A program made the position numbers and the translations under genes. A stretch of 17,038 bases of DNA from an uncultured Cryomorphaceae bacterium (GTDB lineage: Bacteria > Bacteroidota > Bacteroidia > Flavobacteriales > Schleiferiaceae): positions 1-17,038 of the forward strand of contig CAJWXO010000018.1 in assembly GCA_913049755.1 (NCBI GenBank). Direction: 5' to 3'. Of this stretch, positions 7,731-15,239 are shown piece after piece. Position 1 is the stretch's first letter. Every line of letters begins with the position of its first letter. Below the pieces are notes generated by a model. The model worked only from the letters and a program-made list of their open reading frames with translations. It searched no databases and was not told the DNA's origin.

Positions 7731-10028
7731 CTATGATTTTTTCGAGGATTTTTTCGCTGATCGTTTGGATTTTTTGGCAGGGGCTTCCTCTATTATTTTT
7801 AACGAAGTTTCGAGAGTTAGGGACTCTGGTTCAATATCTTTTGGAATCTTAAAATTGCCTTTGTTGAACTTAATGTAAGGGCCAAAACGACCTTTTCTTA
7901 TTTCAATAGTTCCATCTGGGCCTTCAAAAACAGCTAATTGTGCTGCTGCATCTGCGGCAGCCTTAGCGACAATAAGTTCAATGGCTTGATCTTCAGAAAC
8001 ATTAAATGGGGTAATCTCAGGGGGGAGGCTAACAAAGTTACGTTTGACTTGAACATAAGCCCCGAATCTGCCATTATTAGCTATAATGTTTTCTCCATTA
8101 TAGGTGCCCACTATTCTCGGCAGGGCTAAAAGAGGCAGGGCATTTTCAAGTGTTACTGTTTCCAATCCATATTCTTTTGGAAGTCCAACAAACTTAGGTT
8201 TTTCTTCGTCAGATGTCTCTCCTACTTGAATAACTGGACCAAATTTTGCGAGTCGGACATAAATATTTTTTCCTGATTCAGGATCAATTCCTAAAGTACG
8301 TTGGCCGCTTTCTCTTTCTGCATCCCCAGCTTTGCCAACCAAAGGACTAAAATCTGAATAAAAGTCTGATAATACCTCCGTCCATGGGGCCGAACCTGTT
8401 GAGATTAAGTCAAAATCACTTTCCATTTTTGCGGTAAACTGATAATCCATGACAGGTGCAAAATGCTGATTTAAAAAATCTGTCACCAAGTTTCCTAAAT
8501 CTGTGGGAACCATTTTGCCCTTGTTAGATCCGGTATTCTCTTTTATTTGTTCCCAATTCCATTTTTTATCAGAAAAGTTTCCTTTGGAAAAAGTACGCTC
8601 CATTCCTTCAGAATCTCCTTTTTGAACATATCCTCTTTTTTGAATTGTCGTTATTGTAGGCGCGTAAGTTGAAGGTCGCCCAATCCCAAGTTCTTCCATG
8701 GATTTAACGAGAGTAGCTTCAGAAAAACGTCCTGGAGGTCTTGTGAACCTTTGAGTTGCTGTAGCAGAAATTAAGTTAGTAATTTCACCTTTTTCTAAAT
8801 TTGGCAGGATACCAGAATTATCCTCATTCATATTCTCTTTGTATACTTTTAGAAAACCATCGAAAGAAATCATTTCTCCTTTAGCAACAAACTTAAGACC
8901 GGAATCATTTTCTATTTCGGCGGTTGTTCTTTCTAGTTTGGCATCACTCATTTGAGATGCAAGAGTCCTTTTCCAAATGAGATCATAAAGTTTTTTCTGC
9001 TGATCATCATTTCCTCCTGTGCTTTTGGACATATGAGTCGGTCTTATAGCTTCGTGAGCTTCTTGTGCTCCCTTAGCTTTTGTGCTATACTTTCTTACCT
9101 GAACATATTGATGACCATAATTTTCTGATATCACTGCAGTCGCATCATTAATAGCGTCTTCTGAGAGGTTTACGGAATCTGTACGCATGTAAGTAATCAA
9201 TCCAGATTCATAAAGGCCTTGGGCTAATGACATCGTTCGATTCACTTGATAACCTAGCTTTCTTGAAGCCTCTTGTTGAAGGGTACTAGTCGTAAATGGT
9301 GCCGATGGTTTTCTACTTGCAGATTTTTTTTCAAGATTAGTAACCTTAAACATATTTGCGTTTAAGCTTTTAAGCATAGGTTCAACACTTTCTTCGTTTG
9401 GAGCGCTTTTACTTAATTCCGTAATGAATGATTCGCCTTTTGAATTTGAAAAATTCGCATTAATCCGAAAATCACTTGAGCTTTGAAAAGACAGAATTTC
9501 TCTTTCTCTTTCAACAATTAGTCTGACAGCGACTGACTGAACTCGCCCTGCACTGAGTCCTGCTCGAACTTTTTTCCAAAGGACAGGGGAAAGGTCAAAC
9601 CCGACAATTCGATCCATGACTCTTCTTGCTTGTTGGGCATTAACAATCCCCATATCTATTTTGCGAGGTTCTTCAATAGCTTTCGATATTGCTTTTTTTG
9701 TTATTTCATGGAAAACAATACGATTTGTTTTTAATGGGTCTAGTTTTAATGTTTCTGCTAAATGCCATGCAATAGCCTCTCCTTCTCGGTCTTCATCGGA
9801 AGCAAGCCAGACGATTTCACTATCCTTAGCGAGTTTTTTCAATTTGCTAACAATATCTTTTTTATCCTTGCTTACAACATATGATGGAGAAAACATATTT
9901 TCTCTATCCACATTATCTAGGTCACGAATATGACCAAAGCTTGATTCCACTTTAAAGTCTGGACCAAGGAATTTTTCAATAGTTTTAGCTTTTGCAGGTG
10001 ATTCGACGATTACTAGGTTCTTAGGCAT
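7731..10028 (-). CDS. topA: DNA topoisomerase I (type IA)
   Basis: This 765-residue type IA topoisomerase relaxes negative supercoils through a transient 5'-phosphotyrosine link. The Toprim domain begins at MPKNLVIVESPAKAKTIEKF with Glu9, and the acidic metal cluster is in LASDEDREGEAIAWHL (Asp78, Asp80, Glu82). The catalytic tyrosine is Tyr280 in GLITYMRTDSVNLS. GIGRPSTYAPTI is the later conserved core motif. The C-terminal part has no cysteine zinc fingers; instead it has short repeats around FGPVIQVG, NGRFGAYVQVKR and KGRFGPYIKFNKGNF, the TopA C-terminal repeat type common in Bacteroidota. It ends in a basic Lys/Ser tail (KKSKRSAKKSSKKS) suited to DNA contact. It is divergent from miaB, with 108 nt between start codons, and is the first gene of the leftward run into the T9SS genes. 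No convincing promoter pair was found for it. Confidence 0.97.
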   Translation of the reverse strand: MPKNLVIVESPAKAKTIEKFLGPDFKVESSFGHIRDLDNVDRENMFSPSYVVSKDKKDIVSKLKKLAKDSEIVWLASDEDREGEAIAWHLAETLKLDPLKTNRIVFHEITKKAISKAIEEPRKIDMGIVNAQQARRVMDRIVGFDLSPVLWKKVRAGLSAGRVQSVAVRLIVEREREILSFQSSSDFRINANFSNSKGESFITELSKSAPNEESVEPMLKSLNANMFKVTNLEKKSASRKPSAPFTTSTLQQEASRKLGYQVNRTMSLAQGLYESGLITYMRTDSVNLSEDAINDATAVISENYGHQYVQVRKYSTKAKGAQEAHEAIRPTHMSKSTGGNDDQQKKLYDLIWKRTLASQMSDAKLERTTAEIENDSGLKFVAKGEMISFDGFLKVYKENMNEDNSGILPNLEKGEITNLISATATQRFTRPPGRFSEATLVKSMEELGIGRPSTYAPTITTIQKRGYVQKGDSEGMERTFSKGNFSDKKWNWEQIKENTGSNKGKMVPTDLGNLVTDFLNQHFAPVMDYQFTAKMESDFDLISTGSAPWTEVLSDFYSDFSPLVGKAGDAERESGQRTLGIDPESGKNIYVRLAKFGPVIQVGETSDEEKPKFVGLPKEYGLETVTLENALPLLALPRIVGTYNGENIIANNGRFGAYVQVKRNFVSLPPEITPFNVSEDQAIELIVAKAAADAAAQLAVFEGPDGTIEIRKGRFGPYIKFNKGNFKIPKDIEPESLTLETSLKIIEEAPAKKSKRSAKKSSKKS

Positions 10029-10055
10029 AAGATATTTTTTTCTGAGCGCAAAGTA

Positions 10056-10071
10056 ATGGAAGCATTTCCAT
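10056..10071 (-). promoter_or_regulatory. Dyad in the topA leader, candidate operator or 5' hairpin
   Basis: ATGGAA-N4-TTCCAT forms a perfect 6-bp inverted repeat with a 4-nt centre, 27 nt upstream of the topA ATG. It could be a protein-binding dyad or, in the topA mRNA, a small hairpin. It is too short to be certain, and no matching copy was noticed at other promoters in the window. Confidence 0.25.
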
Positions 10072-10099
10072 AAAATTGTATAAAATCATTCGCTGACAT

Positions 10100-10132
10100 T
10101 TTGTCACTTTTGCATCAAAGTACTTATTTTTG
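10100..10132 (+). promoter_or_regulatory. Candidate miaB promoter (TTTG / TAnnTTTG)
   Basis: TTTG at 10100..10103 is followed after 21 nt by TATTTTTG at 10125..10132, an exact match to the Bacteroidota -7 consensus TAnnTTTG. The last G of the -7 box is only 4 nt before the miaB ATG at 10137. Transcription from this promoter would start almost at the A of the start codon, giving a leaderless or nearly leaderless mRNA. Confidence 0.5.
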
Positions 10133-10136
10133 TAAA

Positions 10137-11579
10137 ATGAAGACAACAGAAAGCCGAGGAAAATTACTGGACGAAGTTAGACAAGGTGAGCCATTAATAA
10201 TGGAAAATTCCGGTACAGGTAAGAAACTCTATCTGGAATCATATGGTTGTCAAATGAATTTTTCGGATAGCGAAATTGTGGCTTCTATCTTAACTAAAGA
10301 TGGATATGAGACTACTACAAAGGTTGAAGAGGCTGATTTAGTTCTGCTCAATACATGTTCTATTCGCGACAAGGCGGAACAAACGGTAAGGAAACGACTA
10401 AAAAAACTAAACAGTATTAAAAAACAATCTCCGCAAATGAAAATTGGGGTTCTTGGTTGCATGGCTGAAAGAGTAAGAGAGAAGTTTTTTGAAGAAGAAA
10501 AGCTTGTGGATCTTGTTGTTGGACCTGATGCTTACAGAGATTTACCAAATTTACTAGTTGAGCTAGATGATGGGAGAAATGCTGTAAATGTTTTGCTCTC
10601 AAAAGAAGAGACTTATCACAATATAGAACCAGTCAGACTAGGAGGTAACGGAGTTTCCGCTTTTGTATCAATAACTCGCGGTTGTGACAATATGTGCACT
10701 TTTTGTGTGGTGCCGTTCACAAGAGGGCGGGAGAGAAGCCGTGACCCTCAGACTATTGTGGATGAGATCATAAATCTCTCAAAAAATGGTTACAAGGAGA
10801 TTACTCTTTTAGGTCAGAATGTTGATAGCTATTTGTGGTACGGAGGAGGGTTGAAAAAAGACTTCCAGAAGTCAAGTTCAATGGCTCAAGCTGCAGCTTT
10901 GAGATTTGCAGATCTATTAAAAATGGTAGCTAAAGCAGTTCCGGAAATGCGAATTAGATTTTCAACCTCTAATCCACAGGACATGGCTGATGAAGTTTTA
11001 CATGCTATTGCTGAACATGATAATATCTGCAATTACATTCATCTTCCAGTTCAAAGTGGAAGTAGTCGAATACTTAAAGCGATGAATAGAGGACATGATC
11101 GTGAGGAATACATCGAATTAATTAAAAGGATAAAAAAAATAATTCCAAACTGCGGTATTTCGCATGATATGATCACTGGTTTTCCTGGGGAAACAGAGGA
11201 AGATCATGCTGAAACTTTGAGTTTAATGGAATTAGTCAAGTATGACTTTGGTTATATGTTTTTTTACTCGGAAAGACCGAACACTTTTGCTGCTCGGAAA
11301 TTGGAAGACGACGTCCCTCTGGAAATAAAAAAACGGAGACTTTCTGAAATAATTGAATATCAACAAAGGCACAGTAAAGAAAACTTATCAAAATATTTAG
11401 GTCAAACTTTTCAAGTGCTAGTCGAGGGAAAATCAAAAAAATCTGAAGATGATTTATTTGGAAGAACTTCTCAAAATAATGTGGTTGTATTTCCAAAAAA
11501 GAATTTTCGCCCTGGAGACTTTGTAAATGTTACAATAGAGAGAGCCACATCTGCAACGCTAATAGGTGTATCTATCTAA
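10137..11579 (+). CDS. miaB: tRNA-2-methylthio-N6-isopentenyladenosine methylthiotransferase
   Basis: This 480-residue radical-SAM enzyme adds the methylthio group to i6A37 of tRNAs reading UNN codons. The N-terminal MTTase domain carries three cluster cysteines: Cys38 in ESYGCQMNFSDSE, Cys74 in LNTCSIRDKAE and Cys108 in VLGCMAERV. The radical-SAM CxxxCxxC is Cys183/187/190 in TRGCDNMCTFCVVPFTRGRE. GQNVDSYLWYGGGLKKDF is the Bacteroidota form of the family's GQNVNSY segment. The last 60 residues or so are the TRAM RNA-binding domain (VLVEGKSKK to the end). An in-frame TTG at 10101 would add 12 residues. I chose ATG 10137 because the following GKLLDEVRQGEPLIMEN matches the usual start of flavobacterial MiaB, and because the TTG lies inside the promoter candidate. 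The next gene begins 14 nt downstream. Confidence 0.96.
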   Translation: MKTTESRGKLLDEVRQGEPLIMENSGTGKKLYLESYGCQMNFSDSEIVASILTKDGYETTTKVEEADLVLLNTCSIRDKAEQTVRKRLKKLNSIKKQSPQMKIGVLGCMAERVREKFFEEEKLVDLVVGPDAYRDLPNLLVELDDGRNAVNVLLSKEETYHNIEPVRLGGNGVSAFVSITRGCDNMCTFCVVPFTRGRERSRDPQTIVDEIINLSKNGYKEITLLGQNVDSYLWYGGGLKKDFQKSSSMAQAAALRFADLLKMVAKAVPEMRIRFSTSNPQDMADEVLHAIAEHDNICNYIHLPVQSGSSRILKAMNRGHDREEYIELIKRIKKIIPNCGISHDMITGFPGETEEDHAETLSLMELVKYDFGYMFFYSERPNTFAARKLEDDVPLEIKKRRLSEIIEYQQRHSKENLSKYLGQTFQVLVEGKSKKSEDDLFGRTSQNNVVVFPKKNFRPGDFVNVTIERATSATLIGVSI

Positions 11580-11593
11580 AAAAAATAAAAATT

Positions 11594-11992
11594 ATGAATA
11601 AGTTTTTCTTTTGGATATTCTTATTGTTAGGGTCAAGTATATTTTCTCAAACAAGACTTCCGGACGGAAGTTGGGAGGACAAGGAATTGTCTTTTGATAT
11701 TATCTATGAAGAGATAAAAGAGAATGGGTTTTTAGAGTTATGCATATCGAAAAATGGATTTTGTGTTGAAAATCTAACTATTGGATTTACAATCGTAATT
11801 TTTGATAAAATGGGTAAAGAGATATGGAATTCGCTTTGGACAGGCAGGAATATGGATTTAAATTTTGAAAGATCATTTCCCGAGGCCAAAGAAATTTTAA
11901 TTGAAGCTGGTGCTCCTTTCGTTATTAATAAAATTTCTGGGACAAGAATTAGAACAGGCCATCCCTTAAAACTGTATAAAACTTTAAAGTGA
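11594..11992 (+). CDS. Small exported protein of unknown function
   Basis: This 132-residue protein is not recognised. It starts with a clear signal peptide (MNKFFFWIFLLLGSSIFSQ) without a lipobox cysteine, so the mature protein of about 113 residues is probably periplasmic or secreted. The mature part looks like a small beta-rich domain, with segments such as GFTIVIFDKMGKEIWNSLW (about residues 64-82). Two cysteines, Cys50 and Cys57, are close enough for a disulfide. The C-terminus is basic (LKLYKTLK) and has no T9SS sorting domain. An A-rich stretch just upstream (11580..11591) is the likely ribosome-entry region. It starts 14 nt after miaB, and its TGA overlaps the ATG of the sigma-54 activator gene (TGATG), so the two are translationally coupled. 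That position suggests an envelope role or a link to the regulator, but this is only inference. Confidence 0.8.
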   Translation: MNKFFFWIFLLLGSSIFSQTRLPDGSWEDKELSFDIIYEEIKENGFLELCISKNGFCVENLTIGFTIVIFDKMGKEIWNSLWTGRNMDLNFERSFPEAKEILIEAGAPFVINKISGTRIRTGHPLKLYKTLK

Positions 11993-13221
11993 TGAATATT
12001 CAAGAAATTAAGCAGCGTTTCGGCATTATTGGAACTAATGAGGTTCTTGATCGTGCTATTTTCAAGGCTATGCAGGTCGCTCCAACTGATATTTCAGTTT
12101 TAGTTACGGGAGAAAGTGGGGTTGGTAAAGAAGCTATTCCAAAAATAATTCATCACCTGTCTCACAGAAAACATTCACCTTTAATTGCAGTTAATTGTGG
12201 AGCTATCCCTGAAGGAACAATTGATAGCGAGCTTTTTGGCCACGAAAAAGGTTCTTTCACAGGCGCAACAGGGGCTCGGAAAGGGTACTTTGAGGAGGCG
12301 GATAATGGCACTATTTTCATGGATGAAGTAGGGGAATTGCCCCTAGGGACTCAAGTACGTTTGTTGCGTGTGCTGGAAAATGGGGAAATTATTCGAGTTG
12401 GTTCTTCTAAATCGCAGAAAATAAATGTTAGAATTGTAGGAGCCACCAATTCAGATATGTTGCGAGGAATAGAAAAAAATGAATTTCGTGAAGATCTTTA
12501 TTATCGGCTAAACACTGTGGAAATAAATCTACCACCCTTGCGCGACAGGAAGGGTGATATTCATTTATTATTTCGAAAGTTCGCTCAGGATTTTGCTCAA
12601 AAATATAGAGTCCCTGGAGTTAGGTTAAGTCAAGAGGCGATAAGAGTTTTAGAGGATTACAGATGGCCAGGAAATATCCGTCAACTTCGAAATCTTGTTG
12701 AGCAACTCTGTGTAATTGAAAATGACAAAGAGATTGATGCTGAAGTTTTGCGAAATTATATACCTGAAATTGATCGTTCAAATCTTCCGGCTAGAATGGA
12801 AACCCCTGTTTCGCAGGGAGAATTTAAGACTGAAAGAGAGATTCTTTATAAAGTTCTTTTTGATATGCGAAGCGATATTAGTAATCTAAAAAACGCAGTT
12901 CAATCTATCTTGAAAGGGGGAAGGCTAAACGAAACTCAAGAGCCCTCGGAAGGAACAATAATTCATCATAATCATTCAACAGATGCTGAGTCACTGTCAA
13001 CCTCCATAGAAAAGGATAATAAAATAATAGCAAGCGAAGAAACTTTAGATGTCGAAGCGGCGGAGGATCCAAATGGGAATTTATCACTTCAAGATTTAGA
13101 AGTTGAAATGATAAAAAGGTCAATTGATAAACACCGAGGTCGTCGCAAAGAAGCTGCAGAAGAATTGGGTATTTCTGAGCGAACATTGTATCGTAAAATC
13201 AAACAATATAATTTAGGTTAA
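11992..13221 (+). CDS. Sigma-54-dependent transcriptional activator without receiver domain
   Basis: This 409-residue bacterial enhancer-binding protein begins almost at once with the AAA+ domain. It shows Walker A GESGVGKE (40-47), the sigma-54 loop GSFTGA (87-92, usually GAFTGA), Walker B GTIFMDEV (106-113), GATN (150-153), the arginine-finger region FREDLYYRL (165-173) and WPGNIRQLRNLVEQL (225-239). A long, charged, probably flexible linker (about 262-365) leads to a Fis-type helix-turn-helix (about 366-407, with AAEELGISERTLYRKIKQY at 388-406). It should hydrolyse ATP to open sigma-54 RNA polymerase promoters from upstream sites. There is no N-terminal phosphorylation, GAF or PAS domain, so control must come from expression, a partner protein or the linker. 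I use ATG 11992 (TGATG overlap) instead of the GTG one codon earlier. It heads into lptE with a TAATG overlap. Targets are unknown. Confidence 0.95.
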   Translation: MNIQEIKQRFGIIGTNEVLDRAIFKAMQVAPTDISVLVTGESGVGKEAIPKIIHHLSHRKHSPLIAVNCGAIPEGTIDSELFGHEKGSFTGATGARKGYFEEADNGTIFMDEVGELPLGTQVRLLRVLENGEIIRVGSSKSQKINVRIVGATNSDMLRGIEKNEFREDLYYRLNTVEINLPPLRDRKGDIHLLFRKFAQDFAQKYRVPGVRLSQEAIRVLEDYRWPGNIRQLRNLVEQLCVIENDKEIDAEVLRNYIPEIDRSNLPARMETPVSQGEFKTEREILYKVLFDMRSDISNLKNAVQSILKGGRLNETQEPSEGTIIHHNHSTDAESLSTSIEKDNKIIASEETLDVEAAEDPNGNLSLQDLEVEMIKRSIDKHRGRRKEAAEELGISERTLYRKIKQYNLG

Positions 13222-13721
13222 TGATGTTTAGATTAGCTCGAATATTTTTTTTCCTCTTTATTCTTCAATCATGCTCCGGTGGCTATTCTTTTACTGGTGG
13301 AGATGTTGGTGCTGCAGAAACTGTTAGTATTGATAGATTTAATAATATTGCGCCTTTGGTGAATCCTAAACTATCTCAACAGTTTACGGAATCATTACAG
13401 GAATTATTAGTTCGACAAACGCCTCTGGCGCTAACTAAAGTCAATGGAGACTTGAGCTTCAGCGGTGAAATAGTCGGTTACGAAGTAAAGTCCGAAGCTC
13501 CTGGGGCAAATGACCAGATTGCTCAAAGTAGACTTTCCATGACTGTAAAGGTTAGATTTAAAAATTTCTTAGATCCAGAAAAAGATTTTGAGCAAAAATT
13601 TTCTAGTTACAGGAATTTTCCGGCTAGCAGTGACTTAAGCTCTGTAGAGGATGCTCTTGTTGATGAAATTGTTCAAGAAATGGTAGAAAAGATTTTTAAT
13701 AGATCATTAGTTAATTGGTAA
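13221..13721 (+). CDS. lptE: LptE-family LPS-assembly lipoprotein
   Basis: This 166-residue lipoprotein has a signal peptide MMFRLARIFFFLFILQSC with Cys18 as the lipidation site, followed by GGYSFTGG. This Cys-GxYSFxG opening, then a short strand/helix domain (TVSIDRFNNIAPLVNP, KLSQQFTESLQELLVRQTPL) and LSMTVKVRFKN, is the Bacteroidota LptE pattern. LptE is the outer-membrane lipoprotein that plugs the LptD barrel and helps deliver LPS to the surface. It follows the sigma-54 activator with a TAATG overlap (13219..13223). A second ATG one codon later (13224) is equally possible. Its own stop overlaps the next start in the same way. The remote similarity typical of LptE leaves some doubt, but the gene order activator-lptE-TPR protein-secG is a familiar Bacteroidota arrangement. 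Confidence 0.87.
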   Translation: MMFRLARIFFFLFILQSCSGGYSFTGGDVGAAETVSIDRFNNIAPLVNPKLSQQFTESLQELLVRQTPLALTKVNGDLSFSGEIVGYEVKSEAPGANDQIAQSRLSMTVKVRFKNFLDPEKDFEQKFSSYRNFPASSDLSSVEDALVDEIVQEMVEKIFNRSLVNW

Positions 13722-14860
13722 TGAAGCAGCACAAAAATCATGTTCATTTATTACTTAAAGGTAAAGCTCGATACGGAAAGAAATCTACGCTTTATTTGGG
13801 TCAGCTAGTGCATAGATATCCTTATGCTCCTATTTTTCATTTTTTGTATTTGCGGAGTTTACAAGAGGAAGATTCTTACAAGTTTCCATCCCAATTGAAT
13901 CGATCATCAGTTTCAACAATGAATCGTTCTGCCCTTTTTGATTGGGCTGAAGAACCATTGGTTCCAATGGAGGTGCAGATGGCCGCTGTTAAAAAGAGAT
14001 TGTCAGATCAGAATTTAATCCAGTCAGAAATAAAAAAGAAACATCAAATCCAAATTTCGCAAGAATATTCTGATAAAAATCAGATTTTAGTTGATAAAGA
14101 ATCAAAAAAAATCATTAGAGAAACGACTGTTAAAACAGAAACTACACAAGTAGAAAAGACGTCTATTGAGGCGCTAGATTTATCCTCTTTACCGGATAAA
14201 GTAAGGGCTCAAATTATAAGAAGTAGAGCTATTAAAGAACAGTTGAGCCGAAACAGGAAGAGTGATGATACATTAGATCTAAAAGAAAATAAAACTCCTA
14301 AAAAACAGAAAAAAATAGTTCCCAAGGAGATTATAGAAAAAAAACATCCTTCCGAAGTTGTAGAGGAAATTTTTCCGTTCAAGAGTAATGAAAAAAATGA
14401 GCAGATTAGTCTAAGTAATACTGATCAAGATTCGAATCTTCGTGATAAAATTACAGAGCCTAAAAAAAAATCAAAATTTTTTGAGCAAAAAGACTTAGAA
14501 TTTACAGGTCTTTCGCCATTTGCTCAATTTTTGCACGGATTGAATAAAGATGGTCCCAAAGATGACATGGGATCTTCAAGGGACAGGTCAACAGAAAGAA
14601 AAATATTACAGCAGTTTTTAGAATTAAATCCAAAAATATCTCCAGTTAGAGGTGATGAAAATACACCAGATTTAACTCTAAAAACTCCAAATGTGAGCGG
14701 TTTAGTTACAGAGACCTTAGCAAATCACTACTATGATCAAGGTGCTTTTGTGAAGGCGATTCAAGCATATGAAATATTGAAATTGAAAGTTCCGCAGAAA
14801 AGTAGCATCTTTGCGGCCCGCATTTCTGAAATGCGTAACCTTCAATTTGACAAAAAATGA
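13721..14860 (+). CDS. Bacteroidota protein with charged middle and C-terminal TPR-like repeat, function unknown
   Basis: This 379-residue protein has three parts. The N-terminal 85 residues (LGQLVHRYPYAPIFHFLYLR, then MNRSALFDWAEE around 67-78) are helical and match the start of a family found between lptE and secG in Bacteroidota. The middle, about residues 90-300, is rich in Lys, Glu, Ser and Gln and is probably disordered. The C-terminal 50 residues (ETLANHYYDQGAFVKAIQAY, then EILKLKVPQKSSIFAARISE) form one TPR-like helix pair. There is no signal peptide, so it should be cytosolic. The start is ATG 13721 within TAATG; an upstream TTG at 13715 is in frame but lies within lptE. Its stop overlaps the secG ATG (ATGA). 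A scaffold or adaptor for envelope biogenesis is an inference from position and TPR content only. Confidence 0.85.
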   Translation: MKQHKNHVHLLLKGKARYGKKSTLYLGQLVHRYPYAPIFHFLYLRSLQEEDSYKFPSQLNRSSVSTMNRSALFDWAEEPLVPMEVQMAAVKKRLSDQNLIQSEIKKKHQIQISQEYSDKNQILVDKESKKIIRETTVKTETTQVEKTSIEALDLSSLPDKVRAQIIRSRAIKEQLSRNRKSDDTLDLKENKTPKKQKKIVPKEIIEKKHPSEVVEEIFPFKSNEKNEQISLSNTDQDSNLRDKITEPKKKSKFFEQKDLEFTGLSPFAQFLHGLNKDGPKDDMGSSRDRSTERKILQQFLELNPKISPVRGDENTPDLTLKTPNVSGLVTETLANHYYDQGAFVKAIQAYEILKLKVPQKSSIFAARISEMRNLQFDKK

Positions 14861-15228
14861 CCACGTTGTTTATGCTTCTAATCGTTGTGATTAGTGTTCT
14901 CTTAATGTTAGTTGTATTAGTTCAAAACCCCAAAGGAGGGGGTCTCAGCTCTGCTTTTGGCGGAGACTCGGGAAATATGCTTGGTGGAGTGAGACGGACT
15001 AATGATTTTTTAGAAAAATCCACCTGGACCTTAGCCCTTGCTTTATTAGTCTTAGTTCTTCTTGTGAATATTACTAATCCGAGTTCTGAAATCCAATCGA
15101 GTCCAGAGTCGCAAATAGATGAAGAAATTGATAATGCTGCTCCAACTTTTCAATCCCCTATTGCACCATCTTTGCAGCCTGCAATTTCTCAACCTTCGGA
15201 CATAGAACTACCTGAAAGCGCTGAGTAA
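14857..15228 (+). CDS. secG: Preprotein translocase subunit SecG
   Basis: This 123-residue SecG has two transmembrane helices (about residues 2-22 and 56-72) and between them the diagnostic VVLVQNPKGGGLSSAFGG and RRTNDFLEKSTW segments. SecG joins SecY and SecE in the Sec channel and aids SecA-driven export. All the exported proteins in this window (GldK, GldN, PorP, LptE and the small exported protein) would use that channel first. After helix 2 there is a tail of about 50 residues rich in Ser, Pro, Glu and Gln, probably disordered, as in other Bacteroidota SecG. Its ATG overlaps the TGA of the previous gene (ATGA at 14857..14860). It is the last gene of the coupled chain and is followed by hairpin sequences. 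Confidence 0.96.
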   Translation: MTTLFMLLIVVISVLLMLVVLVQNPKGGGLSSAFGGDSGNMLGGVRRTNDFLEKSTWTLALALLVLVLLVNITNPSSEIQSSPESQIDEEIDNAAPTFQSPIAPSLQPAISQPSDIELPESAE

Positions 15229-15239
15229 AACTGAATTTT

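Noticed and set aside
9616..9933. 105-codon open frame on the plus strand inside topA
   Set aside because: It lies wholly opposite the conserved Toprim region of topA and its translation looks like a frame shadow with no recognisable domain.
10101..10136. In-frame TTG-initiated extension of miaB by 12 residues
   Set aside because: It overlaps the promoter candidate, has no similarity to MiaB N-termini, and the ATG at 10137 gives the family-typical start.
11989..11991. GTG start for the sigma-54 activator
   Set aside because: The ATG at 11992 in the TGATG overlap is the stronger start and costs only one residue.
12905..13186. 93-codon minus-strand open frame inside the activator gene
   Set aside because: Its Leu-rich translation is the complement of the charged linker and helix-turn-helix codons; no promoter or ribosome-entry support.
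13715..13720. TTG start two codons before the TPR-tail gene
   Set aside because: ATG 13721 within TAATG is a better start and fits the coupling pattern of the neighbouring genes.
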